From assembly GCF_003610995.1 (NCBI RefSeq), contig NZ_CP032543.1, positions 186,001 through 250,000 of the forward strand: a DNA stretch of 64,000 nucleotides. The letters run 5' to 3'. Of the stretch, positions 1 to 7,940 are shown in pieces. Under the pieces are notes generated by a model. That model worked only from the letters and a program-made list of their open reading frames with translations, ran no database searches and was not told the DNA's origin. This DNA is from Streptomyces griseus subsp. griseus (GTDB taxonomy: Bacteria; Actinomycetota; Actinomycetes; Streptomycetales; Streptomycetaceae). Position 1 is the first letter of the stretch; each line of letters starts with the position of its first letter. A program made the position numbers and the translations under genes.

Positions 1-1396
1 CGATGTGGCTCGTCGCGCCGCCGCCGATGATCAGGGTCGGGGCGGTGATCTCGGCCAGCCGATCGCGGCTCGTCGGGTCCGGGTCGTTCAGCTGGGCGTC
101 GGTGTCCGCGACCACGGGCCAGTCGAAGTCCAGCTCGCCTTCCGGCCGTTCGGACCGCGGCCGGGGCGGGTCGAGAGGGAGGAGCGGCGGGGCGTCCTCG
201 ATGACCAGCCGCCCGATGAGCCCGGGCTCGCGCTGGGCCAGAAGATAGGCGGCCACCCCGCCCATGGAGTGCGCGACCACGGTGGCGCCGGCCAGATTGC
301 GGGCCTCCAGGAAGGCGTGCAGGTCGTCGCGGAAGAGTTCGAAGGAGTAGCGGCCGGGCCAGTCACTGAGCCCGTGGCCCCGGAAGTCGGGGGCGTACAC
401 GCGGTGTTCGGCGGCGAGCTCCTCGGCGACGCGGGTCCAGGTGAGGGAGGAGCCGGCCCGGCCGTGGAGGAGGACGACGGGCGGTGCCGACGGCTCGCCC
501 CAGACCCGGTACGCGAGCCGGACACCGCCCGCGTGCACGGTGAGGACGTCCGGGTCGAGGAAGGCCGCCACCGTACGGGAGAAGGCGCCCGGATCGTCCA
601 GCCACGGGAAGTGCCCCGCGCCCCGTTGGACGGTGAACTCGCCGTACGGGAAGAGTGCGGCCAGCTCCGTCGCCCGGTCCGGGCTCGGGTGGCCGTCGTA
701 CTCCCCGGCGAGGACGAGCACGGGGACGGGCAGCCCGCGCAGGGCGGGGACGGTGGTGGCGGGATCGTACGTGCCGTCGCCGTAGCGACCGCGCGCCTCG
801 GGGTTGGTCTGTCCGGCGGAGGCGGCGGCGTGGGCCCGGGCGGCGTCGTCCCAGCGGCCGTAGGTGAGTGGCCGGACGGCGGGCCACAGCTCGGCGAACG
901 GCCCGCCGGCGAGCAGCGCCTCCTGCGCCGCCCGGGCCTCGGCGTACCAGGGTTCGCCACTGCGCAGTTCGGCGGCCTCGCGCAGGTCCTGGTCGGTCAC
1001 CTCGATGCCCGCGGCCCGGGTGGAGGGGGTGATCAGGGTCAGGGTGCGCAGCCGCTCGGGGTGCCGGGCTGCGTACAGCTGGGCCAGATCCGCGCCCGCC
1101 GAGTGGGCCAGCAGGTCGATCCGGTCCAGGCCGAGGTGTTCGCGCAGGGCCTCCACATCGGCCACGAGCCGGTCGCTACGGTAGGTCGAGGGGTCCTCGG
1201 GTACGGCGGACTCCCCCGTTCCGCGCAGATCCAGCAGGACCAGCTGCCGTACGGCGGAGAGCCCGCCGAGGTCGCCGAGGTAGGCGCTCGCCCGCATCGG
1301 CCCGCCGGGCAGGCAGATGAGCGGCTCGCCCTCCCCCACCAGGTGGTAGGCGAGCTGGGTGGTGTCGTACGCGGAGAAGGTCGGCATGCCCTCCAT
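1..1396 (-). CDS. double-domain alpha/beta hydrolase (3' end beyond window)
   Basis: Reading from the ATG at 1396, one uninterrupted frame of at least 465 codons runs off the left edge. It holds two consecutive alpha/beta-hydrolase domains. Domain 1 (about residues 1-283) is proline-iminopeptidase-like: it has PGGP near the oxyanion site, the nucleophile elbow AHSAG (Ser99), an Asp in AGEYDG and a His in GAGHFPW. Domain 2 starts near residue 287 with LLHGRAG and has the elbow AHSMGG (Ser377); its acid and His lie at or beyond the edge. Single-domain relatives are about 280 residues, so this is a tandem fusion. An in-frame ATG at 1387 (MPTFS) is an equally plausible start, and neither has a well-placed Shine-Dalgarno. 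Substrate is unknown. It is divergent from paaK, with the 1514-1531 palindrome in between. Confidence 0.8.
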   Translation of the reverse strand, partial: MEGMPTFSAYDTTQLAYHLVGEGEPLICLPGGPMRASAYLGDLGGLSAVRQLVLLDLRGTGESAVPEDPSTYRSDRLVADVEALREHLGLDRIDLLAHSAGADLAQLYAARHPERLRTLTLITPSTRAAGIEVTDQDLREAAELRSGEPWYAEARAAQEALLAGGPFAELWPAVRPLTYGRWDDAARAHAAASAGQTNPEARGRYGDGTYDPATTVPALRGLPVPVLVLAGEYDGHPSPDRATELAALFPYGEFTVQRGAGHFPWLDDPGAFSRTVAAFLDPDVLTVHAGGVRLAYRVWGEPSAPPVVLLHGRAGSSLTWTRVAEELAAEHRVYAPDFRGHGLSDWPGRYSFELFRDDLHAFLEARNLAGATVVAHSMGGVAAYLLAQREPGLIGRLVIEDAPPLLPLDPPRPRSERPEGELDFDWPVVADTDAQLNDPDPTSRDRLAEITAPTLIIGGGATSHI

Positions 1397-1513
1397 CCAA
1401 ACAGGAGCGCGCCGACGAACGCACCCGGCTTCGCCGCGAGCCGACCCGGAACGGGTCCGTGCGCCCCTCTTGCCAGCGCCCCCGGCCTCCTGAATTACTG
1501 CTCCCAGGAAGAT

Positions 1514-1531
1514 CGACCGAATGATCGGTCG
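1514..1531. promoter_or_regulatory. palindromic operator candidate between hydrolase and paaK
   Basis: This is a perfect inverted repeat with 7-bp arms, CGACCGA and TCGGTCG, around a 4-bp spacer ATGA. It lies 27 bp upstream of the paaK ATG, where a repressor would block RNA polymerase. Size and symmetry fit a TetR-family operator, and phenylacetate genes are commonly controlled by TetR-type PaaR regulators. No regulator gene is adjacent, so the binding protein is inferred. Confidence 0.5.
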
Positions 1532-1557
1532 CCCGGTTCGGGAGAGGATGGGCCCTG

Positions 1558-2853
1558 ATGACAGCCATGCTGGACGCGGCGGAGCAGCTGAGCCGCGTGG
1601 AGCTGGAGGCCCTCCAGCTGGAACGGCTCCGCGCCACTCTCCGCCACGCGTACGAGAACGTGCCGTTCTACCGGGCGGCGTTCGACGGGGCCGGGCTGCG
1701 CCCCGAGGACTGCCGTACGCTCGCCGACCTCTCCCGCTTCCCCTTCACCGCCAAGGCCGACCTGCGCGACAACTACCCCTTCGGGATGTTCGCCGTGCCG
1801 GAGCACGACATCCGGCGCATCCATGCCTCCAGCGGTACGACCGGGCGCCCGACCGTGGTCGGCTACACCGAACGGGATCTGGACACCTGGGCGGACGTGG
1901 TCGCCCGGTCGATCCGTGCGGCGGGCGGCAGGCCCGGCCACAAGGTCCACGTGGCTTACGGGTACGGGCTGTTCACCGGCGGCCTCGGGGCGCACTACGG
2001 GGCCGAGCGGCTCGGCTGCACGGTGGTCCCGGCCTCCGGCGGGATGACCTCGCGCCAGGTGCGGCTGATCCAGGACTTCCGGCCCGAGATCATCATGATC
2101 ACGCCCTCCTACATGCTGACGCTGCTGGACGAGTTCGAGCGGCAGGGCGTCGACCCGCGTACGACCTCCCTCAAGGTGGGCATCTTCGGCGCGGAGCCGT
2201 GGACCGAGGCGATGCGCCGGGAGATCGAGGACCGGTTCGCCATCGACGCCGTCGACATCTACGGGCTCTCCGAGGTGATGGGCCCCGGGGTGGCGCAGGA
2301 GTGCGTGGAGACGAAGGACGGGCTGCACATCTGGGAGGACCACTTCTTTCCGGAGGTCGTGGACCCGTTCACCGGTGAGGTACTGCCGGACGGGGAGGAG
2401 GGCGAGCTGGTCTTCACCTCGCTCACCAAGGAGGCGATGCCGGTGATCCGCTACCGCACCCGGGACCTGACGCGGCTGCTGCCGGGGACGGCCCGGAACT
2501 TCCGCCGGATGGAGAAGGTGACCGGGCGCAGCGACGACATGGTGATCCTGCGCGGGGTGAACCTGTTTCCGACGCAGATCGAGGAGATCGTGCTGCGTAC
2601 GCCTGCCGTCGCCCCGCACTTCCAGCTCCTGCTGACCCGGCAGGGCCGTCTCGATGCGCTGACGGTACGGGCGGAGGCGCGGGTGGACGCGACGGCGGCG
2701 GACCGGGAGAGGGCGGCCCTCGCGATCGCGGCGGCGGTGAAGGACGGGGTCGGGGTGTCGGTGGGGGTCGAGATCGTGGACCCGGAGTCGCTGGAGCGCT
2801 CGGTGGGCAAGATCCGGCGGATCGTGGACCTGCGGGAGTCCGGCGCGGGGTGA
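1558..2853 (+). CDS. paaK: phenylacetate-CoA ligase
   Basis: A 431-residue AMP-forming ligase, the normal PaaK length, that converts phenylacetate, ATP and CoA to phenylacetyl-CoA in the cytoplasm, the entry step of the paa pathway. Visible signatures are the P-loop SSGTTGRP (about residues 91-98), YGLSEVMGPG (about 239), the RTRDL hinge region and a PaaK C-terminal domain ending in SVGKIRRIVDL. Start ATG 1558 follows a GGGAGAGGA stretch; an ATG three codons on is an alternative. No paaABCDE epoxidase or beta-oxidation genes flank it, so it may act as a stand-alone aryl-CoA ligase or serve a paa cluster elsewhere. Confidence 0.9.
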   Translation: MTAMLDAAEQLSRVELEALQLERLRATLRHAYENVPFYRAAFDGAGLRPEDCRTLADLSRFPFTAKADLRDNYPFGMFAVPEHDIRRIHASSGTTGRPTVVGYTERDLDTWADVVARSIRAAGGRPGHKVHVAYGYGLFTGGLGAHYGAERLGCTVVPASGGMTSRQVRLIQDFRPEIIMITPSYMLTLLDEFERQGVDPRTTSLKVGIFGAEPWTEAMRREIEDRFAIDAVDIYGLSEVMGPGVAQECVETKDGLHIWEDHFFPEVVDPFTGEVLPDGEEGELVFTSLTKEAMPVIRYRTRDLTRLLPGTARNFRRMEKVTGRSDDMVILRGVNLFPTQIEEIVLRTPAVAPHFQLLLTRQGRLDALTVRAEARVDATAADRERAALAIAAAVKDGVGVSVGVEIVDPESLERSVGKIRRIVDLRESGAG

Positions 2854-2999
2854 CCGGCCCCGGTGTCCGGGTGGCTGAAGGGGGGGGTGGACAGCCCCGG
2901 TGACCGGCGCGTTCACACCACCGCAACACCCGTTCCCACTATGCGGACACCTGCTCGAAAATCTCGACAGGGAGGCCCGGGCACTGCCAGTCTCCCGCT

Positions 3000-3902
3000 A
3001 TGCATCTCGCCACCCGTTCCCTGGCCACCACGGTCACCGCCGTCAGCTCCGCCGTCGTCCTCTGCGCCGCCCTGACCGGCTGCGCCCCGCAACCGGAGGA
3101 GAAGCCGAAGGCCTCGGGCGCCTCGGGCCGGAACGGCGTGACGGCCGAGGCGTGCGCGCCGGGCGGGCTGGCCACCGAGGTCGAGGGGAAGCTGACCGTC
3201 GGCACGGACAAGCCCGCGTACGCCCCCTGGTTCTCCGACGACGAGCCGTCCAACGGCAAGGGGTTCGAGTCGGCGGTGGCGTACGCCGTGGCGAAGCGGC
3301 TCGGCTACGACCGCGATGCGGTGGTCTGGCAGCACACGCCGTTCAACAGCGCGTTCGCGCCCGGCGCCAAGAAGTTCGACTTCGACATCAACCAGGTCTC
3401 CATCAGCGAGTCCCGCGAGAAGGCCGTGGCGTTCTCCTCCGGCTACTACGACGTACGCCAGGCGGTCGTCGCGCTGAAGTCATCGAAGGCGGCGGGAGCC
3501 AAGAGCGTGGCCGATCTGAAGAAGGTCAAGCTGGGCGCCCAAGTGGGCACCACCAGCCTGGAGTTCATCAACGACCTGGTGAAGCCGGAGACGAAGCCCG
3601 CCGTCTACCAGCGCAACGACTTCGCCAAGTCGGCGCTGAAGACCGGCCAGGTGGACGCGATCGTGGTGGACCTGCCGACCGCCTTCTACATCACCGGGGC
3701 CGAGGTGCCGGAGGCGGAGGTCGTCGGTCAGTTCCCGAACTCCGCCGACCAGCCTGAGCAGTTCGGCCTGGTCCTCGACAAGGAGTCCACGCTCACCTCC
3801 TGCGTCAGCGGTGCGGTGGACGCCCTGCGCAAGGACGGCACGCTCGCCGCCCTGGAGAAGGAGTGGCTCTCCGACGCCGTCGACGCGCCGGTGCTCAAGT
3901 GA
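3000..3902 (+). CDS. polar amino-acid ABC transporter, substrate-binding lipoprotein
   Basis: A 300-residue SBP_bac_3-type solute-binding protein. A lipoprotein signal peptide ends in the lipobox LTGC, with Cys28 as the lipidation site, so the mature protein is anchored outside the membrane and hands substrate to the permease encoded next. The binding fold begins near residue 64 (KLTVGTDKP) and includes the hinge-associated DFDINQVSIS and QVDAIVVDLP segments. ATG 3000 is the only start in reach, although the nearest purine-rich ribosome site (GGGAGG, about 2970) is rather far upstream. The gene overlaps the permease by 4 bp. Family points to polar or cationic amino acids; the exact ligand cannot be read. 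Confidence 0.88.
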   Translation: MHLATRSLATTVTAVSSAVVLCAALTGCAPQPEEKPKASGASGRNGVTAEACAPGGLATEVEGKLTVGTDKPAYAPWFSDDEPSNGKGFESAVAYAVAKRLGYDRDAVVWQHTPFNSAFAPGAKKFDFDINQVSISESREKAVAFSSGYYDVRQAVVALKSSKAAGAKSVADLKKVKLGAQVGTTSLEFINDLVKPETKPAVYQRNDFAKSALKTGQVDAIVVDLPTAFYITGAEVPEAEVVGQFPNSADQPEQFGLVLDKESTLTSCVSGAVDALRKDGTLAALEKEWLSDAVDAPVLK

Positions 3903-4777
3903 CCCTGCACAAGACGCTGCCCGGCGAGGACACCTACGTTCCCTCCGAGCGCCGGATCGCCCGCGAGCGCCACCGGCGAGCCCGCACCCGGCGGGCGACC
4001 GCGATCGCCGCGACGAGCACGCTGGTGACGGGGGTGGTGCTGTTCCTGCTGATCACGGGCTCGCCCGGCTGGGACCGTACGCAGGAGACCTTCTTCAGCC
4101 CGCACTACGCACGCGTCGCTCTGCCGCAGGTCCTGGAGGGGCTCTGGCTGAACCTGCGGCTGCTGGCGGTGTGCGGCAGCGCCGTGCTCGCGTTCGGCCT
4201 GCTGCTGGCCGTGGCGCGGACGCTGCGCGGGCCGGTGTTCTTCCCGATCCGGGCGCTGGCCACCGCGTACACGGACTTCTTCCGCGGACTGCCGCTGATC
4301 ATCTGCCTGTTGATGGTGGTCTTCGGGGTGCCCGCGCTGCGCCTGGAGGGCGTGACCAACGATCCGGTGCTGCTGGGCGGTGCCGCGCTGGTGCTGACGT
4401 ACTCGGCGTACGTCGCGGAGGTCTTCCGGGCGGGCATCGAGTCCGTGCACCCCTCGCAGCGGGCCGCCGCCCGGTCGCTGGGGCTCAGCAGCGGCCGGAC
4501 GCTGCGGTTCGTCGTGCTGCCCCAGGCGGTACGCCGGGTGGTGCCGCCGCTCCTCAACGACCTGGTCTCCCTCCAGAAGGACACCGGCCTCGTCTCGATC
4601 GCCGGGGCGGTCGACGCCGTGTACGCGGCGCAGATCATCGCCAGCAAGGACTTCAACTACACGCCGTACGTCGTGGCGGGCCTGGTCTTCGTCGCACTGA
4701 CCATCCCGATGACCCGGCTCACCGACTGGGTGACGGCCCGGATGGACCGGCGACGCGCGCAGGGAGGACTGGTATGA
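3899..4777 (+). CDS. polar amino-acid ABC transporter, permease
   Basis: A 292-residue integral membrane permease of the His/Glu/Gln/Arg type. After a charged cytoplasmic N-terminus (RRIARERHRRARTRRA) come about five hydrophobic segments and the EAA-like loop with its conserved Gly (GLSSGRTLRFVVLPQAVR), which docks on the ATPase. I chose GTG 3899 because it overlaps the stop of the binding-protein gene in a GTGA tetranucleotide, a coupling arrangement repeated at its 3' end (ATGA). Extending upstream would only add residues encoded in a second frame of the preceding gene. Permease and ATPase would form a homodimeric importer. Confidence 0.87.
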   Translation: MTLHKTLPGEDTYVPSERRIARERHRRARTRRATAIAATSTLVTGVVLFLLITGSPGWDRTQETFFSPHYARVALPQVLEGLWLNLRLLAVCGSAVLAFGLLLAVARTLRGPVFFPIRALATAYTDFFRGLPLIICLLMVVFGVPALRLEGVTNDPVLLGGAALVLTYSAYVAEVFRAGIESVHPSQRAAARSLGLSSGRTLRFVVLPQAVRRVVPPLLNDLVSLQKDTGLVSIAGAVDAVYAAQIIASKDFNYTPYVVAGLVFVALTIPMTRLTDWVTARMDRRRAQGGLV

Positions 4778-5526
4778 GCACGGAGCCCGTGCTGCGGATG
4801 GAGGCGGTCCGCAAGTCGTTCGGTGCGTCGCTGGTGCTGCGGGACGTGGACCTGGAGGTCGCCCCGCACACCGTGACCGCGCTGATCGGCGCCTCGGGGT
4901 CCGGGAAGTCGACCCTGCTGCGCTGCGCCAACCTGCTGGAGGAGATCGACGACGGGGCGATCTGGCTGGAGGGCGAGGAGATCACCGATCCCCGGACCGA
5001 TGCCGACGCGGTGCGCCGGCGGATCGGCGTGGTCTTCCAGGCGTACAACCTCTTCCCGCACCTCACCGTCCTCCAGAACATCACCCTCGCCCCGCAGCGC
5101 GTCCACGGCCTCTCCCGCGCCGATGCCGAAGCGCGGGCACATGAGCTGCTGGAGCGGCTCGGGCTCGGCGCGAAGGCCCACGAATACCCGGACCGGCTCA
5201 GCGGCGGTCAGCAGCAACGTACAGCAATCGTCAGGGCGTTGGCGGTACGGCCCCGGCTTCTCCTCCTGGACGAGATCACCGCCGCCCTCGACCCGGAGCT
5301 GGTGGGCGAGGTGCTCGGCCTGGTCCGCGAGGTGAAGGACGAGGGGCTGACGATGGTGATCGCCACCCATGAGATGGCCTTCGCCCGCGAGGTCGCCGAC
5401 CAGGTCTGCTTCCTGGACGCGGGGGTGGTGCTGGAACGCGGCACGCCGGAAGAGGTGTTCGGCGCGCCCCGGGAGGAGCGTACGCGGAGGTTTCTCCGGC
5501 GGATCGTGGAGGCAGGACGGTTGTGA
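4774..5526 (+). CDS. polar amino-acid ABC transporter, ATP-binding protein
   Basis: A 250-residue GlnQ/HisP-like ATPase energising the importer. Motifs in order are Walker A GASGSGKST, Q-loop VFQAYNLFPHL, signature LSGGQQQR, Walker B LLLDEITAALD and switch His in IATHEMAFA. The Walker B Glu is followed by ITAALD rather than the commoner PTSALD, a tolerated variant. ATG 4774 overlaps the permease stop (ATGA) and is preceded by GGGAGGA. The gene is the last of a three-gene operon; no terminator is obvious before the chitinase promoter. Confidence 0.9.
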   Translation: MSTEPVLRMEAVRKSFGASLVLRDVDLEVAPHTVTALIGASGSGKSTLLRCANLLEEIDDGAIWLEGEEITDPRTDADAVRRRIGVVFQAYNLFPHLTVLQNITLAPQRVHGLSRADAEARAHELLERLGLGAKAHEYPDRLSGGQQQRTAIVRALAVRPRLLLLDEITAALDPELVGEVLGLVREVKDEGLTMVIATHEMAFAREVADQVCFLDAGVVLERGTPEEVFGAPREERTRRFLRRIVEAGRL

Positions 5527-5573
5527 GGAGCGGGATACGAACCTCGGCCGGCTTCCGACGCTCAACGATCTTT

Positions 5574-5615
5574 TGGTCCAGACCTCTTGACGATTGGTCT
5601 AGGCCTTCCTAGGGT
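5574..5615 (+). promoter_or_regulatory. chitinase promoter with 12-bp direct repeats
   Basis: Two imperfect 12-bp direct repeats, TGGTCCAGACCT (5574-5585) and TGGTCTAGGCCT (5595-5606), flank and overlap a -35 element TTGACG (5587-5592). A -10 TAGGGT (5610-5615) follows at 17-bp spacing. This is the arrangement described for Streptomyces chitinase promoters (induction by chitin, glucose repression). The repeats also resemble half-matched DasR sites (TGGTCTAGACCA-like). A leader of about 105 nt would precede the start codon. Confidence 0.85.
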
Positions 5616-5726
5616 CACGGCAACACTGCGGGGGTGCCGAGAAGAGACACCACGTGCTCGAGGCCACGCAGGGTTGCCAGGCCAGGGACCCCCCATGGCC
5701 TCCGGAGTTCACCCGAGGAGCCTTCC

Positions 5727-7589
5727 TTGAGCACCGACGCACGATGGCGCAGAGCCAGACCGACCCGGAGCACCGGCCCGAACAAGCGGTCCAAAGCCCT
5801 CGCGGGCGCCACCGCACTGCTCCTCCCGCTGGCCGCCATGGTCGGCCTCGCCAGCCCCGCGGAAGCCGCCACCTCGGCCACCGCCACCTACGCGAAGGCC
5901 TCCGACTGGGGCTCCGGCTTCGAGGGCAAGTGGACGGTGAAGAACACCGGCACCACCACGCTGACCTCCTGGACCGTCGAGTGGGACTTCCCCTCGAACA
6001 CCAAGGTCACCTCCGCCTGGGACGCGACGGTCACCAACTCCGCGAACCGCTGGACGGCGAAGAACCTCGGCTGGAACGGCACCCTGGCCCCCGGCGCGTC
6101 CGCCTCCTTCGGCTTCAACGGCTCCGGCTCCGGCGCGCCCTCCGGCTGCAAGCTCAACGGCAACCCGTGTGACGGCGGCTCCACCAACCCCGGTGACAAC
6201 GCGCCCTCCGCCCCGGGCAAGCCCACCGCGAGCGACATCACCAACACCTCGGTGAAGCTGTCCTGGGCGGCCGCCACGGACGACAAGGGCATCAAGAACT
6301 ACGACGTCAAGCGCGATGGCGCCACCGTCGCCACGGTCACCGGCACCACCTACACCAACACCGGTCTGACCGCCGGCACGGACTACAGCTACACCGTGGT
6401 CGCCCGCGACACCGCCGACCAGACCGGCCCGGCCTCCCCCGCCACGGCGGTCCGCACCACCGGCGGCGGTGGCGGCGAGAACCCCGGCGGCGGCAAGATC
6501 AACCTGGGCTACTTCACCAACTGGGGCTCCTACACGGTGAAGGACCTGGTGGCCTCCGGCTCCGCCCCCAAGATCACGCACATCAACTACGCCTTCGGCA
6601 ACGTGCAGAACGGCAAGTGCACGATCGGCGACGCGTACGAGGACTACGAGAAGTCCTACACGGCCGCCAACTCCGTCGACGGCAAGGCCGACGTCTGGGA
6701 CCAGCCGCTGCGCGGCCACTTCAACCAGCTGCGCAAGCTGAAGGCGCAGTACCCGCACATCAAGGTCCTCTGGTCCTTCGGCGGCTGGACCTGGTCCGGC
6801 GGCTTCGGCCAGGCCGTCCAGAACCCGACCGCGTTCGCCCAGTCCTGCTACGACCTGGTCGAGGACCCGCGCTGGGCCGATGTCTTCGACGGCATCGACC
6901 TGGACTGGGAGTACCCCAACGCCTGTGGTCTGACCTGTGACAGCAGCGGCGCGGCGTCGATCAAGAACATGATGCAGGCCATGCGCGCCAAGTTCGGCCC
7001 GAACAACCTGCTCACCGCGGCCATCACCGCGGACGGCTCCAACGGCGGCAAGCTGGACGCGGCCGACTACGGCGGCGCCGCGCAGTACATCGACTGGTAC
7101 GACGTGATGACGTACGACTACTTCGGCAGCTGGGCCGCGCAGGGCCCGACGGCCCCGCACTCCCCGCTGACCTCGTACCCCGGCATCCCCGCCCAGGGAT
7201 TCAACTCGGCGGACGCGATCGCCAAGCTGAGGGCCAAGGGCGTCCCGGCCTCCAAGCTGCTGCTCGGCATCGGCTTCTACGGCCGCGGCTGGACCGGCGT
7301 CACCCAGTCCGCCCCCGGCGGCACCGCCACCGGCCCGGCGGCCGGCATCGAGCCGGGCAACCAGTACTACAAGGTCCTCAAGACCACCTGCCCGGCCACC
7401 GGCACCGTCGGCGGCACCGCGTACGCCCACTGCGGCAACAACTGGTGGAGCTACGACACCCCGGCGACCGTCGGCACCAAGATGGCCTGGGCCAAGAGCC
7501 AGGGCCTGGGCGGCGCGTTCTTCTGGGAGTTCAACGGTGACACCGCCAACGGCGAACTCGTGACCGCGATCAGCAACGGTCTCAAGTAG
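5727..7589 (+). CDS. secreted family 18 chitinase with CBM2 and FnIII
   Basis: A 620-residue extracellular endochitinase of the Streptomyces Chi63/ChiC architecture. It has a signal peptide (hydrophobic ALLLPLAAMVGLA, cleavage near Ala47), a CBM2 carbohydrate-binding module (about 48-148, with a C-terminal Cys pair), a fibronectin type III linker domain (about 160-250), a Gly-rich hinge and a GH18 TIM barrel (about 268-620). The catalytic signature is DGIDLDWEYP, with Glu395 as proton donor. Start TTG 5727 is preferred because GAGGAG sits 6 nt upstream. Codons further upstream in frame would lack a ribosome site and break the signal-peptide shape. It hydrolyses chitin outside the cell and is followed by a strong terminator. 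Confidence 0.93.
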   Translation: MSTDARWRRARPTRSTGPNKRSKALAGATALLLPLAAMVGLASPAEAATSATATYAKASDWGSGFEGKWTVKNTGTTTLTSWTVEWDFPSNTKVTSAWDATVTNSANRWTAKNLGWNGTLAPGASASFGFNGSGSGAPSGCKLNGNPCDGGSTNPGDNAPSAPGKPTASDITNTSVKLSWAAATDDKGIKNYDVKRDGATVATVTGTTYTNTGLTAGTDYSYTVVARDTADQTGPASPATAVRTTGGGGGENPGGGKINLGYFTNWGSYTVKDLVASGSAPKITHINYAFGNVQNGKCTIGDAYEDYEKSYTAANSVDGKADVWDQPLRGHFNQLRKLKAQYPHIKVLWSFGGWTWSGGFGQAVQNPTAFAQSCYDLVEDPRWADVFDGIDLDWEYPNACGLTCDSSGAASIKNMMQAMRAKFGPNNLLTAAITADGSNGGKLDAADYGGAAQYIDWYDVMTYDYFGSWAAQGPTAPHSPLTSYPGIPAQGFNSADAIAKLRAKGVPASKLLLGIGFYGRGWTGVTQSAPGGTATGPAAGIEPGNQYYKVLKTTCPATGTVGGTAYAHCGNNWWSYDTPATVGTKMAWAKSQGLGGAFFWEFNGDTANGELVTAISNGLK

Positions 7590-7607
7590 GCCCCGGTACG
7601 ACACCGA

Positions 7608-7643
7608 GCCCGCCCTCCCCGGACAGGGGAGGGCGGGCTTCTT
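7608..7643 (+). terminator. terminator after chitinase
   Basis: A perfect 13-bp GC stem (7608-7620 with 7626-7638) has a 5-nt loop GGACA and is followed by a short pyrimidine tail TTCTT. It lies 18 bp after the chitinase stop and before the convergent small membrane-protein gene. Confidence 0.85.
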
Positions 7644-7662
7644 CCGGCTGCCGGGCGGCCGG

Positions 7663-7854
7663 TCAGCCGCGCCCCGTGCGGCGCCGACAGGCGTCGTGGG
7701 CGGCGAGGGCCGCGAACCCCGCGACGAAGGCGACCGGGCCGCCGTGGAGCAGGGCGGGGCCCACGTCGGAGATGACGTCCCCGATGGCGAGAACCGCGAC
7801 GACGTCGATGTAGCAGAACAGGAGCAGCGCCCCCGCGCCGAGCCTCATCACCAT
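7663..7854 (-). CDS. small hydrophobic protein of unknown function
   Basis: A 63-residue ORF with two hydrophobic stretches (about residues 5-27 and 38-52) and a basic tail (RRRTGRG), as in a small two-helix membrane protein. Start ATG 7854 is preceded by a GGAAGGGGGG tract at suitable distance; an in-frame ATG two codons later is possible. It is convergent to the chitinase and reads in the same direction as the acyl-CoA ligase 86 bp upstream. I recognise no family. Confidence 0.5.
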   Translation of the reverse strand: MVMRLGAGALLLFCYIDVVAVLAIGDVISDVGPALLHGGPVAFVAGFAALAAHDACRRRTGRG

Positions 7855-7940
7855 CGGCACACCCCCCTTCCGGTGACCGCTCCTTCGCCCACGGTATGCC
7901 CAGCCCGTTCCGGTCCGACACCGCGCCGGGGCCCGGCCCG

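Noticed and set aside
5..1558. Plus-strand open frame opposite the double hydrolase
   Set aside because: Low-complexity Gly/Val/Arg product without motifs, while the minus strand encodes two clear hydrolase domains with catalytic motifs.
2857..2910. Imperfect direct repeat GCCCCGGTG-N-CCGG downstream of paaK
   Set aside because: Two copies of a simple GC motif with no further structure; no basis for attachment-site or regulatory role.
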